From Gordonia polyisoprenivorans NBRC 16320 = JCM 10675 (GTDB taxonomy: Bacteria; Actinomycetota; Actinomycetes; Mycobacteriales; Mycobacteriaceae): DNA of 64,000 bases. Location: NCBI RefSeq assembly GCF_000241325.1, contig NZ_BAEI01000077.1:124001-188000 (forward strand), in the 5' to 3' direction. The number at the start of each line of letters is the position of its first letter. Position 1 is the stretch's first letter. A model generated the notes under the pieces. The model was not told where the DNA came from, ran no database searches, and saw only the letters and a list, made by a program, of their open reading frames with translations. Of the stretch, positions 44,563 to 53,557 are shown one piece after another. Made by a program: the position numbers and the translations under genes.

Positions 44563-45380
44563 CCATCCCGGACACCGAGAACCGTCGTTCACCGTTGGCC
44601 GACCCACCGACGGAGACGCCCGGGCACGGACTCCTGTCGGGACGCAAGGTCGTGGTCACCGCGGCCGCGGGAACCGGCATCGGATTCGCCACCGCCAGAA
44701 GGGCACTGCTCGAAGGTGCCGATGTTCTCATCAGCGACTGGCACGAACGCCGGCTCGGCGAGGCCGCCCAGAAACTGTCCGCGGAGTTCGGTGACCGGAC
44801 GGTCGCACAGGCAACCTGCGACGTCTCCGACACCGCGCAGGTCGATGCGCTGATCACCCGTGCCGCAGACGAACTCGGCCGCATCGACGTCCTGGTCAAC
44901 AACGCCGGACTCGGCGGTGAGACGCCGGTCGCCGACATGACCGACGAACAGTGGGACCGCGTCGTCGACATCACCCTCAACGGCACCTTCCGCGCCACTC
45001 GTGCTGCCCTGCGCTACTTCCGGGCCGTGGAACACGGCGGCGTCATCGTCAACAACGCCTCGGTACTGGGCTGGCGCGCCCAACGCGGACAAGCCCACTA
45101 CGCCGCCGCCAAGGCCGGTGTGATGGCACTGACCCGTTGTGCCGCAGTCGAAGCCGCCGACTTTGGGGTGCGCATCAATGCGGTCGCGCCGTCGATAGCC
45201 AAACATCCCTTCCTGGCGAAGGTCACCAGCGACGAACTGCTCGACGAGCTCGCCGCGCACGAAGCCTACGGACGTGCCGCAGAGGTCTGGGAGGTCGCGG
45301 CCACCATCGCGATGCTCGCCAGCGACTACACCACCTATCTCACCGGCGAGGTCGTCTCGATCTCCAGCCAGCGAGCCTGA
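44559..45380 (+). CDS. ipdF: Short-chain dehydrogenase IpdF
   Basis: SDR that oxidises/reduces the 5-hydroxyl/ketone of HIP-derived CoA esters. The 273-residue product has the nucleotide loop VVVTAAAGTGIGFATARRALLEG (variant TAAAGTGIG), DVSDTAQ, NNAG and the catalytic Ser...YxxxK (NNASVLGWRAQRGQAHYAAAKAG). The IpdF assignment comes from its place after fadE30 (Rv3559c next to Rv3560c in M. tuberculosis) and the unusual Ala-rich nucleotide loop. ATG 44559 overlaps fadE30 (ATGA). 25 bp to fadA6. Confidence 0.83.
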   Translation: MTIPDTENRRSPLADPPTETPGHGLLSGRKVVVTAAAGTGIGFATARRALLEGADVLISDWHERRLGEAAQKLSAEFGDRTVAQATCDVSDTAQVDALITRAADELGRIDVLVNNAGLGGETPVADMTDEQWDRVVDITLNGTFRATRAALRYFRAVEHGGVIVNNASVLGWRAQRGQAHYAAAKAGVMALTRCAAVEAADFGVRINAVAPSIAKHPFLAKVTSDELLDELAAHEAYGRAAEVWEVAATIAMLASDYTTYLTGEVVSISSQRA

Positions 45381-45405
45381 CCCCGATCACCCACCAGGAG
45401 AACTG

Positions 45406-46560
45406 ATGTCACCCCAGGCCTACATCGTCGACGTCGTCCGCACACCGGTCGGCAAGCGTAACGGCTCGCTGGCCAAGACCCATCCCGCCGATCTCGGCGC
45501 CCACGTCATCACCGCGATCCTCGAGCGCACCGGCATCGACCCGATGATCGTCGACGACGTCGTCTTCGGTTGCGTCGACGCCATCGGGCCACAGGCGGGC
45601 AACATCGCCCGCACCGCGTGGCTCGCCGCCGGTGGGCCGCTCGCCATCCCGGGCACCACCGTCGACCGGCAATGCGGATCCTCGCAGCAGGCGATCCATT
45701 TCGCCGCGCAGGGCGTGATGAGCGGTACCCAGGACGTGGTGCTCGCCGGCGGTGTGCAGAACATGAGCGCCATCCCGATCAGTCAGGCCATGATCGCCGG
45801 TCAGGAGTTCGGATTCACCACGCCGACAGCCGAATCCGCCGGGTGGCGGGAGCGCTTCGGTGACGCCGAGATCTCGCAGTTCGCGGGCGCGGATGCGATG
45901 GCAGTGCGCTGGGACATCAGCCGTGAGGACATGGAGGCGTGGGCGCTGCAGTCACATCAGCGCGCGGCACAGGCCATCGCCGCGGGTCATTTCGACAACG
46001 AGCTCGCGCCGCTCGGTGACTGCGTCGTCGACGAATGTCCGCGCCAGACATCGCTGGAGAAGATGGCCGGGCTCGCACCGTTGGCGCAAGGATCGCGCCT
46101 GACGGCCGCCGTCGCCTCGCAGATCTCCGACGGCGCATCGGCCGCGCTGGTGGTGTCCGAGAAGGCGCTGACCGACTACGGGCTGACCCCGCGGGCCCGC
46201 ATCCATCACCTCTCGGTGCGCGGCGACGACCCGGTCATGATGCTGTCCGCGCCGATCCCCGCAACCGCGTACGCGCTGGACAAGACGGGCCTGTCCATCG
46301 ACGACATCGACGTCATCGAGATCAACGAGGCGTTCGCGTCGGTGGTGCTGGCCTGGCTCAAGGAGACCGGCGCCGACCCGGCGAAGGTCAACCCCAACGG
46401 CGGTGCCATCGCCCTCGGCCATCCGCTCGGTGCGACCGGTGCCAAACTCTTCGCCACCCTGCTGAACGAACTCGAACGCACCGGCGGCCGGTACGGGCTG
46501 CAGACGATGTGCGAGGGCGGTGGCACGGCCAACGTGACCATCATCGAGCGGCTGGGCTGA
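45406..46560 (+). CDS. fadA6: Thiolase FadA6
   Basis: Acetyl-CoA acyltransferase acting late in steroid C/D-ring breakdown. The 384-residue thiolase has the active Cys in DRQCGSSQQAIHFAAQ, NEAFASV, GGAIALGHPLGATGAK (catalytic His) and the second Cys in MCEGGGTANVTI. Ribosome site AGGAG six nt before the ATG. Order fadE30-ipdF-fadA6 followed by kstR2 mirrors M. tuberculosis Rv3560c-Rv3556c. An array of 21-bp repeats follows the stop. Confidence 0.87.
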   Translation: MSPQAYIVDVVRTPVGKRNGSLAKTHPADLGAHVITAILERTGIDPMIVDDVVFGCVDAIGPQAGNIARTAWLAAGGPLAIPGTTVDRQCGSSQQAIHFAAQGVMSGTQDVVLAGGVQNMSAIPISQAMIAGQEFGFTTPTAESAGWRERFGDAEISQFAGADAMAVRWDISREDMEAWALQSHQRAAQAIAAGHFDNELAPLGDCVVDECPRQTSLEKMAGLAPLAQGSRLTAAVASQISDGASAALVVSEKALTDYGLTPRARIHHLSVRGDDPVMMLSAPIPATAYALDKTGLSIDDIDVIEINEAFASVVLAWLKETGADPAKVNPNGGAIALGHPLGATGAKLFATLLNELERTGGRYGLQTMCEGGGTANVTIIERLG

Positions 46561-46609
46561 CCCGTCAACTCGCCGACACCGCCCGCCACGATGCCGGTAG
46601 CGCTTTGCC

Positions 46610-46706
46610 GAGCGCCGTCGACGCCATGGCGAGCGCTATCGGCGCAAACTCGAGCGCTGTGGGCGCAAAATCGAGCGCTGTCGGCGATATGACGAGTGCT
46701 GTCGCG
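46610..46706. repeat. 21-bp-period minisatellite, about five units
   Basis: GAGCGCNNTC starts at 46610, 46631, 46652, 46673 and (as GAGTGCTGTC) 46694: a strict 21-bp period with units like GAGCGCTGTGGGCGCAAAATC broken by substitutions. It fills the spacer between fadA6 and the aldehyde dehydrogenase. The frame could encode SSAVGAK repeats but nothing suggests translation. Same core as 37734-37772 reversed. Confidence 0.85.
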
Positions 46707-46827
46707 AGGGATCTGGGAACACGTGTAGCCACATCACTGTGACGTGACGCATACTATGGAGGAACGAGCGAGCGTAAACGTCTCAGCGACGGTCGCGAGA
46801 CGCCGCTCGACCTTGGGAGGGTGGCGA

Positions 46828-48336
46828 ATGACCAAACCTGCTGACGTGACCAGCAAGATCGAGGGACGTGTCTCGTCGGAGGCGCATTCGATGACCGAAC
46901 TGCTCGAGATCCAGCGTGCGGCGTTCCTGCGGGACGGTATCCCGGACGCGGCGACCCGCATCGACCGCATCACCAGGCTGTCGTCGCTGCTGCTCGATCA
47001 CGGTGACGAGATCGCCGAGGCGCTGACCGTTGACTTCGGTTCGCGGCCAAGGGAACTGAGCATCGCCGCGGACGTCGCGGGCTGCATGATCGACCTCACC
47101 CACCAGCGCCGCGGGGTCAAGGAGTGGATGGCCGATTCGGTCTCGGCGCGCGTGCAGGGAGCCCTCGGCTTCAAGCAGCGGGTGCGTCACGATCCGCTGG
47201 GCGTGGTCGGCATCATGGGCCCCTGGAATTTCCCGCTGCAGCTGACCTTCGTGCCCGCGGCGTCGGCGTTCGCGGCCGGCAACCGGGTGCTGATGAGACC
47301 GTCGTCGATCACCGCGCGCACCACCGGCGTGATCGCCAAGTACGCCCCCGACTACTTCTCGATCGAGGAACTCGCGGTCATCACGCCCAAGCACGGGTCG
47401 GGATCGGATTTCGCGAAACTCAAGGTCGACCACATGTTCTTCACCGGTTCGCCCGAGGTCGGTTCCTCGGTGGCCCAGGAGGCCGCAAAGAACCTTGTGC
47501 CGGTCACCCTCGAGCTCGGCGGCAAGAACCCGGCCGTCGTCGACGTCTCCGCCGACATCGACAAGGCGGCAAAGATGCTCGCCGACGCCCGGATGGTCAA
47601 CGGCGGTCAGGTCTGCCTGTGCCCCGACTACGTCTTCGTGCCGGAGGCCAAACTCGGCGAGTTCACCGACAAGGTGATGGCCCGCTGGACCGCCAACTTC
47701 GCGACGATCTACGACAATCCCGAGTACACCTCGACGATCAACCAGAAGAACTACGAGCGCATCATCGGGCTGATCGACGACGCGGTCTCACTCGGTGCCG
47801 AGAAGCGACAGGTCATCCCCGGTGGTGAACCGCTGCCGTCGGCCGAGCGTCGCAAGATCCCGCCGACCCTGCTCACCGGGGTCAAGTCGGGGATGAAGAT
47901 CACCGAGGACGAGGTCTTCGGTCCGGTGCTGACGGTCTACCCGTACCGGGATCTCACCGAGGCGATCAGTTACATCGCCGGCCATCCGCACCCGCTGACG
48001 ATGTACTGGTGCGGCGACGACAACGACAACTTCGCACGGCTGGCCGACAACACCCGCAGCGGATCGATCAACGGAAACGACTTCGCCCTGCACATGTTCG
48101 GTGCCGAACTGCCGTTCGGTGGCATCGGGCGTAGTGGGATGGGCAGCTACCACGGCAAGACCGGCTTCGAGACCTTCAGTCATGCACGCGCCGTGGCGTT
48201 CTCGACGATGCCGTTCACCGTTGCCGAGATGATGTCGCCGCCGTTCACCAATCGCGACAAGAAGATGGCCAACGGACAGCTGAAGCTGTGGACCAAGCTC
48301 AATGCGCGAGCGCAGAAGAAGGTGCGCAAGCGCTGA
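46828..48336 (+). CDS. Aldehyde dehydrogenase, coniferyl-aldehyde-dehydrogenase-like
   Basis: NAD(P)-dependent oxidation of an aldehyde to the acid. The 502-residue product has GIMGPWNFPLQLTF, FTGSPEVGSSV, LELGGKNPAVV (catalytic Glu region), the catalytic Cys in GGQVCLCPDYVFV, and EDEVFGPVL. The VCLCPDY context is that of the coniferyl/CALDH branch, including long-chain aldehyde users. ATG 46828 follows GGGAGGG by eight nt; the longer frame to 46744 is less likely. It sits between fadA6 and kstR2, where M. tuberculosis has no such gene, so membership in the steroid pathway is open. Confidence 0.87.
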   Translation: MTKPADVTSKIEGRVSSEAHSMTELLEIQRAAFLRDGIPDAATRIDRITRLSSLLLDHGDEIAEALTVDFGSRPRELSIAADVAGCMIDLTHQRRGVKEWMADSVSARVQGALGFKQRVRHDPLGVVGIMGPWNFPLQLTFVPAASAFAAGNRVLMRPSSITARTTGVIAKYAPDYFSIEELAVITPKHGSGSDFAKLKVDHMFFTGSPEVGSSVAQEAAKNLVPVTLELGGKNPAVVDVSADIDKAAKMLADARMVNGGQVCLCPDYVFVPEAKLGEFTDKVMARWTANFATIYDNPEYTSTINQKNYERIIGLIDDAVSLGAEKRQVIPGGEPLPSAERRKIPPTLLTGVKSGMKITEDEVFGPVLTVYPYRDLTEAISYIAGHPHPLTMYWCGDDNDNFARLADNTRSGSINGNDFALHMFGAELPFGGIGRSGMGSYHGKTGFETFSHARAVAFSTMPFTVAEMMSPPFTNRDKKMANGQLKLWTKLNARAQKKVRKR

Positions 48337-48362
48337 ATCCTCTCACGGGAGCCACCCCCGTA

Positions 48363-48376
48363 CCCAAGCGCTTGCT
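48363..48376. promoter_or_regulatory. KstR2-like operator upstream of kstR2
   Basis: CCCAAGCGCTTGCT matches AnCAAGnnCTTGnT at all but the first base, inside a longer inverted repeat TACCC...GGGTA (48361-48382). It directly abuts the TAGGGT -10 hexamer (48376-48381), 6 nt before the GTG start, so KstR2 should repress its own gene. Confidence 0.85.
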
Positions 48377-48387
48377 AGGGTACGGGG

Positions 48388-48978
48388 GTGGCGCCACGTA
48401 ACGGAACTTCCCGACGCGACGAACTGCTGACGACGGCGAGTCGGATGTTCGCGGAGCAGGGTCTGCGGTCGACGACCGTGCGTGACATCGCCGATGCCGC
48501 AGGCATTCTCTCGGGGAGTCTCTATCATCACTTCGATTCCAAGGAGTCGATGGTCGACGAGATCCTGCGGGGTTTCCTCGACGCCTTGTTCGCCCGCTAT
48601 CGGCAGATCGCCGACGCCGGTCTGTCGGCCGCCGAGACGTTGCGGCAGTTGGTGATTGCCTCATTCGAGTCCATCGACGCCGATCACCATGCTGTGGCCA
48701 TCTATCAGGACGAGGCCAAGCGCCTTGCCCCGCAAGATCGTTTCTCCTATATCGGCGACCGCAATGAAGAGTTTCGCGGGCTGTGGCATTCGGTGCTGGC
48801 GCGTGGGGTCGCCGATGGTGAGTTCCGCGCCGACCTCGACGTCGAACTCGTCTACCGCTTCCTGCGTGACACGGTGTGGGTGGCGGTCCGCTGGTATCGG
48901 CCGGGCGGATCGTTGAGCGTGGAGCAGATCGCCGACCAATACTTGTCGGTGGTCCTCGACGGCATCCTGCCGCGCTGA
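48388..48978 (+). CDS. kstR2: TetR-family regulator KstR2
   Basis: Represses the HIP/ring-C,D regulon until a HIP-CoA-type ligand binds. The 196-residue TetR protein has RRDELLTTASRMFAEQGLRS, the HTH TTVRDIADAAGILSGSLYHHFDSKES (residues about 31-56, quoted in two overlapping pieces by sense only) and an all-helical ligand domain with LAPQDRFSYIGDRNEEFRGL. The symbol is based on place next to fadA6 and on the KstR2-type operator at its own promoter and at fadD3/fadE30 and echA20/SDR. GTG 48388 appears leaderless. Confidence 0.88.
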   Translation: MAPRNGTSRRDELLTTASRMFAEQGLRSTTVRDIADAAGILSGSLYHHFDSKESMVDEILRGFLDALFARYRQIADAGLSAAETLRQLVIASFESIDADHHAVAIYQDEAKRLAPQDRFSYIGDRNEEFRGLWHSVLARGVADGEFRADLDVELVYRFLRDTVWVAVRWYRPGGSLSVEQIADQYLSVVLDGILPR

Positions 48979-49224
48979 GATCTCCTTGACTTAGGTAACC
49001 CTTGCTTCCGGCTGGCTGTCCGCGTTAACGAGGTGATCGCCTCGGCGGCAACGGTCGTCCCGTTCGTGGGAATCGTGGAACTGGGTCGGGCCTGCTGCTC
49101 GACGGGCCGGTGCAGACCGCGCGGGTCTGACATCGGACGGCGCGACGAACCGTTGGCGCGCGGTGGCACCTACGTCGACTTCTGGACGCGGCGCAACGCC
49201 GCGGCGGGGTGGACGATGACGGTC
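48979..49224. other. Gene-poor spacer with an iron-box-like sequence
   Basis: Between kstR2 and a minus-strand ligase gene. TTAGGTAACCCTTGCTTCC at 48991-49009 fits 14 of 19 positions of the IdeR consensus and has TTGACT as a -35-like element, but no convincing iron gene follows. A 68-residue plus-strand frame (GTG 49033 to 49239) overlaps the ligase 3' end and shows no family or ribosome site; it may be a remnant or chance. Confidence 0.35.
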
Positions 49225-50832
49225 TCAGCCGACGTGTGAGTTGCCGGCGGTCACCTCGTCGAGCCAGGCGCGGGTGACCTTTCCGGTTGCGGTGCGGGCG
49301 ATCTCGTCGACGAAGACGATGTCGCGCGGGACACGTGAGCGCGACAGCTCCCGGCCGATGTGTTCCTTGAGGGCGGTGTCGTCGACGTCGTGGCCCGCGC
49401 GGCGGGCGACCACCGCCGAGAGCCGTTGACCGAAATCGGCGTCGTCCACGGTGAAGACCGTGGCGTCGGCGACACCGGGGTGACGGTGCAGTGCGAGTTC
49501 GACCTCTTCGGGGTAGACGTTCTCACCGCCGGAGACGATCATGGAGTCCGATCGACCGCGGACGTACAAGCGGCCGGCGCCGTCGAGGTAACCCGTGTCG
49601 CCGGTGGCGACCATGCCGTCGACGCTGTGTTTGGAGCTTCCATCGGTATACGAACGCATCTGGGCTCCGGTGCGGACGTAGATATCGCCGACCCGTCCGG
49701 GTCCGACGGGCATGCCGTCGATGAGGATCGCCACCCGGACACCGAGCGGAGCGGACCCGGCGCAGGACGGGTCGTGCGCGAGGTCGGCGGGGGTGGCGAT
49801 GGTGATGTAGGAGACCTCGGTGGCGCCGTAGAGGTTGTGCAACACCGGGCCGAACCGTTCGGTGACGGCGGTGACGAGATCGGGGTCGAGTCGCGCGCCG
49901 CCCGACCCGAGGATGCGCAGACGACCGGATAGTGGTTGCAGCACTGCGTCGTCGAGATCCATGATCCGCTTCAGCATCGTCGGTACCGCGACGAAGGCGG
50001 TGCAGTTCTCGGCAAGCATCGTTGCCACGGCACGCTCGGCGGAGAACCGCCCGTCGAAGACGAGGGTGGCCCCGGCGAGCAGTCCGGTGAGGGTGGCGAT
50101 CAGGCCCCATCCGTGAAATGCCGGCGGCGCCAGGTAGATCACGTCGGATCGACGCAGCGGGATCTTCTCCAGCAGTCCGGCCAGCGTCGAGAGCATGGTC
50201 AGCGGAGAACTGCTGCGGGCTGCGCCGCGGGGCACGCCGGAGGTTCCGGAGGTGAGGATGACCAGCTCGGGATTGCCATGCGCGCGTGGGGGAATGGAAT
50301 CGTCGGCGGCGGCGAGCACCGAGTCGAGGTCTTCGGTGCGGATGGTGCGCACTCCCGTGAGCTCCGACAGCCGACCGGTGAATTCGTCGTCGTGGAGCAA
50401 CAGATCGATGTGCTCGCGCTCGCATATGGTCGTCAGCTGCGTGGAACCCATGTCGGTGTTGAGAAAGACCACCCGAACACCGCCGGCGAGTGCTCCGAGC
50501 AGGGCGATCACCAGCTGCGCACTGTTGCGGCACATGATGCCGACGGTCGGGCGTTCGCGGGTGGTGTCGAGGTCACGCAACACCGTGATCCACCGGCGGG
50601 TGGCGGTGGCGAGGTCACGGTAGGTCAGCGGAACCCCGCGGTCGACGACGGCGACCGAGTCGCCGAACCGGGCGGCGAGCACCTCGGTCAGCATCGCTCC
50701 ACCGCCGGCTCGAGCGGCGCGAAGCGACCTGGGTAGTTCGGTCGGGCCGGGCAGGATGCCGGCGCGGGCGAGCCGGCCCGTGGCGCGGAGTTCGACGGCG
50801 ATCCGGCGCAGGCCGGCGAGGCTGTGGGTCAC
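49225..50832 (-). CDS. Acyl-CoA synthetase / AMP-dependent ligase (FadD type), chain specificity unknown
   Basis: A 535-residue ANL enzyme activating a carboxylic acid via an acyl-adenylate. Seen: LVILTSGTSGVPRGAARSS (P-loop), NLYGATEVSYITIA, GDTGYLDGAGRLYVRGRSDSMIVSGGENVYPEEVE and the catalytic Lys region TGKVTRAWL. The first 45 residues are an added basic arm, as in FadD12-like proteins. CAGAAT lies 7 nt upstream of the GTG (50832) without a ribosome site. It diverges from a second ligase gene. No KstR or KstR2 box was seen between them. Confidence 0.87.
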   Translation of the reverse strand: MTHSLAGLRRIAVELRATGRLARAGILPGPTELPRSLRAARAGGGAMLTEVLAARFGDSVAVVDRGVPLTYRDLATATRRWITVLRDLDTTRERPTVGIMCRNSAQLVIALLGALAGGVRVVFLNTDMGSTQLTTICEREHIDLLLHDDEFTGRLSELTGVRTIRTEDLDSVLAAADDSIPPRAHGNPELVILTSGTSGVPRGAARSSSPLTMLSTLAGLLEKIPLRRSDVIYLAPPAFHGWGLIATLTGLLAGATLVFDGRFSAERAVATMLAENCTAFVAVPTMLKRIMDLDDAVLQPLSGRLRILGSGGARLDPDLVTAVTERFGPVLHNLYGATEVSYITIATPADLAHDPSCAGSAPLGVRVAILIDGMPVGPGRVGDIYVRTGAQMRSYTDGSSKHSVDGMVATGDTGYLDGAGRLYVRGRSDSMIVSGGENVYPEEVELALHRHPGVADATVFTVDDADFGQRLSAVVARRAGHDVDDTALKEHIGRELSRSRVPRDIVFVDEIARTATGKVTRAWLDEVTAGNSHVG

Positions 50833-50971
50833 CGACAGGATTCTGCCTCAAAGAAACGAATCGATCAATATGTGCCAACAACGGAGCGGATGGGTGGCGG
50901 GCGGTTCCGCATGGTTGGACGACCTAGTAATTTGTGAGGTCGACGACACCCCGCGGGCAACGGAGGCAGTG

Positions 50972-52567
50972 ATGGGATCGGAATTCAGCGAATCGACCGA
51001 CGCCGCGATCCGGACGGCGCGCGAGCATTCGATCGGCGCGTTGCTGCATCGCAGCGCCCAGCGCAGCCCCGACAAGATCGCGATCATCGACGGGGACACG
51101 GAACTGACGTTCGCCGAGTTCGATTCCGCGGTGAACCGGTGCGCCAACACCCTGGCCGCGCGCGGTCTGCAACGCGGAGACCGGTTGGCGCTGATCAGTC
51201 ACAACTGCTGGCAGTTCGGCGTTCTCAACTTCGCGACCGCCCGCCTCGGGGTGATCCTGGTGCCGATCAACTTCGGGCTCGGCGCCGAGGAGATCGCGTT
51301 CATCCTGACCCACAGCGGGGCACGCGGCCTCGTCGTCGAGGATGCTCTCGGGCCGACGGTCATCGCGGCGATCGACCTCGCCGCCGCCGCGGTCGACATC
51401 CGCGGATGGATCGCGTTGTCCGGTGCCGCGCCTGCCGACGGGTGGGAGGACGCCACCGCATGGATGACCACCGGCGACGTGACTGCTCCCGGCATCGTCG
51501 TCGGCGACGACGAGCCGGTTCGGATGATGTACACCTCCGGCACCGAGTCCCGGCCCAAGGGTGTGCTGCTCTCCAGCAAATCGCTGATCACGCAGTATGT
51601 TTCGTGCATCGTCGACGGCGGCATGTCGGGTGATGACGTCGAGATCCACTCGCTGCCGATGTATCACTGCGCGCAACTCGACTGCTTCTTCTCCACCGAC
51701 ATCTACCTCGGGGCGACCAGCATCATCCTGCCCGCGCCCGATCCGGCGACGATCCTGGCGACCATCGAGTCCGCGCGTGTCACCAAACTTTTCTGCCCGC
51801 CGACGGTCTGGATCTCGCTGCTGCGTCACCCCGACTTCGACACGCGCGACCTGTCGTCGTTGCGCAAGGGGTATTACGGCGCCTCACCGATGCCGGTGGA
51901 GATCCTGCGCGAGGTGTCGCGCCGATTGCCCGAGGTGTTGTTGTGGAACTTCTACGGCCAGACCGAGATGTCGCCGCTGGCAACCATTCTGCAGCCGCAT
52001 GAGCAGATCGACCGCGCCGGGTCGGCCGGGCGGGCATCATTGAACGTCGAGACCAAGGTCGTCGACGACGACGACAATCCGGTACCGGTGGGGGAGGTCG
52101 GCGAGATCGTGCACCGCAGTCCCCATGCGGCGCTGGGCTATTACCAGGACGAGGAGAAGACCGCAGCGGCATTCCGCAACGGATGGTTCCACTCCGGCGA
52201 CCTCGGCATCATCGACGCCGACGGCTACCTCTCGGTGGTCGACCGCAAGAAGGACATGATCAAGACCGGTGGGGAGAACGTCGCCTCACGTGAGGTCGAG
52301 GAAGCCATCTATCTGCTCGACGGGGTGGCCGAGGTCGCGGTCTTCGGTGTGCCACACCCGAAGTGGATCGAGGCGGTCACCGCCGTCGTCGTCCCGAAAG
52401 ATGGCGTGACCCTCACCGAAGAGGCCGTTGCAGCCCATCTCGAGCCGATCCTCGCCGGATACAAGCGGCCGAAATACATCGTGTTCGCCGATGCCCTGCC
52501 GAAGAACCCGAGCGGCAAGATCCTCAAGAAGGACCTGCGCGTCGAGCACAACTCGATCGCGGGGTAG
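50972..52567 (+). CDS. Acyl-CoA synthetase / AMP-dependent ligase (FadD type)
   Basis: A 531-residue ANL ligase: MMYTSGTESRPKGVLLSS (P-loop, with Glu in place of the second Thr), NFYGQTEMSPLATIL, GWFHSGDLGIIDADGYLSVVDRKKDMIKTGGENV and NPSGKILKKDL with the catalytic Lys. GGAGG five nt before ATG 50972 decides the start. The upstream in-frame extension to 50756 is a shadow of the divergent ligase. Its end is 8 bp from a convergent SDR gene. Substrate unknown; its setting suggests steroid, fatty or aromatic acids. Confidence 0.88.
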   Translation: MGSEFSESTDAAIRTAREHSIGALLHRSAQRSPDKIAIIDGDTELTFAEFDSAVNRCANTLAARGLQRGDRLALISHNCWQFGVLNFATARLGVILVPINFGLGAEEIAFILTHSGARGLVVEDALGPTVIAAIDLAAAAVDIRGWIALSGAAPADGWEDATAWMTTGDVTAPGIVVGDDEPVRMMYTSGTESRPKGVLLSSKSLITQYVSCIVDGGMSGDDVEIHSLPMYHCAQLDCFFSTDIYLGATSIILPAPDPATILATIESARVTKLFCPPTVWISLLRHPDFDTRDLSSLRKGYYGASPMPVEILREVSRRLPEVLLWNFYGQTEMSPLATILQPHEQIDRAGSAGRASLNVETKVVDDDDNPVPVGEVGEIVHRSPHAALGYYQDEEKTAAAFRNGWFHSGDLGIIDADGYLSVVDRKKDMIKTGGENVASREVEEAIYLLDGVAEVAVFGVPHPKWIEAVTAVVVPKDGVTLTEEAVAAHLEPILAGYKRPKYIVFADALPKNPSGKILKKDLRVEHNSIAG

Positions 52568-52574
52568 CGGGGCG

Positions 52575-53411
52575 TCAGTACAGGTAGTCCTCGCCACTCG
52601 CGCGCACGGTGACGTCGGAAAGGCTGATGCCCCAAGGTTGATCGATCACATGGACGACGGCGTCGGCGAGTTCGTCGGGTGTGATCAACCAGTACTCGGC
52701 GGAGTCGGGGTCGGTGAGCTCGTCGGGCAGCGTGCCCGCGATCATCTGCTTGGTGTGCTCGGCGTACTGTGCCGCGCGTTGCCCGACCATCCCGAAGATG
52801 GCTGCGCCGTTGACGATCCAGCTGGCCAGGTTGGTTCCGGCGACGCCGGTGGGGCGCACCGTGGTGACCTTGATCCTGCCCTTGGTCTCGATGCGCAGCG
52901 AATCCGACAGCGCGTTGACCGCCGCCTTGGTCGCGCTGTACACCCCGGACCCGGCGACGCCCGCGTTGCCGTAGATCGACGAGATGTTCACGACATGGCC
53001 TCGACCCTGCTCGATCATCTGGTCGTAGACCGCCGAGATGCCGTTGAGCACGCCTTTGATGTTGATGTCGATGGCCCGATGCCAACGGTCGGCGGCCCGC
53101 TCGTGGTCGGCGAAGAACGCCAGCGGCATCACGCCGGCATTGTTGACGATGACGTCGACAGCCCCGAACTCCGCGACGGTTTGTGTTGCCACATCGCGCA
53201 TCTGGGCGAGATCGGTGACGTCGGCGCCGATCGCCAGTGCCTGCCCGCCGGCGTCGCGGATGCCGTCGATGACGGCTCCGAGGCCCGCCTCGTTGACGTC
53301 GACCCCGACGACCCGCGCGCCGCCGGCCGCACATTTCTCGGCGATGAGCGCGCCGAAGCCGCTTGCAGCACCGGTGATGATGATGACCTTCTCGGTGAGA
53401 TGTCCGGACAC
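52575..53411 (-). CDS. Short-chain dehydrogenase/reductase
   Basis: A 278-residue classical SDR with IIITGAASGFGALIAEKCA (nucleotide loop TGxxxGxG), NNAG, NISSIYGNAGVAGSGVYSATKAA (Ser-Tyr-Lys centre) and the C-terminal extension ending in SGEDYLY. GTG 53411 has GAGGGGG five nt upstream. The substrate is not readable from sequence. It lies between a ligase gene and an NAD-binding protein, in the insert that separates the two halves of the KstR2 set. Confidence 0.87.
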   Translation of the reverse strand: MSGHLTEKVIIITGAASGFGALIAEKCAAGGARVVGVDVNEAGLGAVIDGIRDAGGQALAIGADVTDLAQMRDVATQTVAEFGAVDVIVNNAGVMPLAFFADHERAADRWHRAIDINIKGVLNGISAVYDQMIEQGRGHVVNISSIYGNAGVAGSGVYSATKAAVNALSDSLRIETKGRIKVTTVRPTGVAGTNLASWIVNGAAIFGMVGQRAAQYAEHTKQMIAGTLPDELTDPDSAEYWLITPDELADAVVHVIDQPWGISLSDVTVRASGEDYLY

Positions 53412-53557
53412 GCGAGCCCCCTCTGGCGTCGACCGAGTTGCCGCCGATGCGGCAAATCGGTTCGGATGCTACACCGGCATCGTGCCTGGGCGTTTCGGGT
53501 CCTCGTCGGTTCGGCACTCGGTGCAACCGGCCACCGGCGGTGTCGCCGGTAAGGTCG

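Noticed and set aside
46740..46827. CRP-like TGTGA site before the aldehyde dehydrogenase
   Set aside because: Only one half-site (TGTGACGTGACGC) is present; the second half does not match.
49033..49239. 68-residue plus-strand ORF
   Set aside because: No family, no ribosome site, overlaps the convergent ligase end; kept only as part of the spacer entry.
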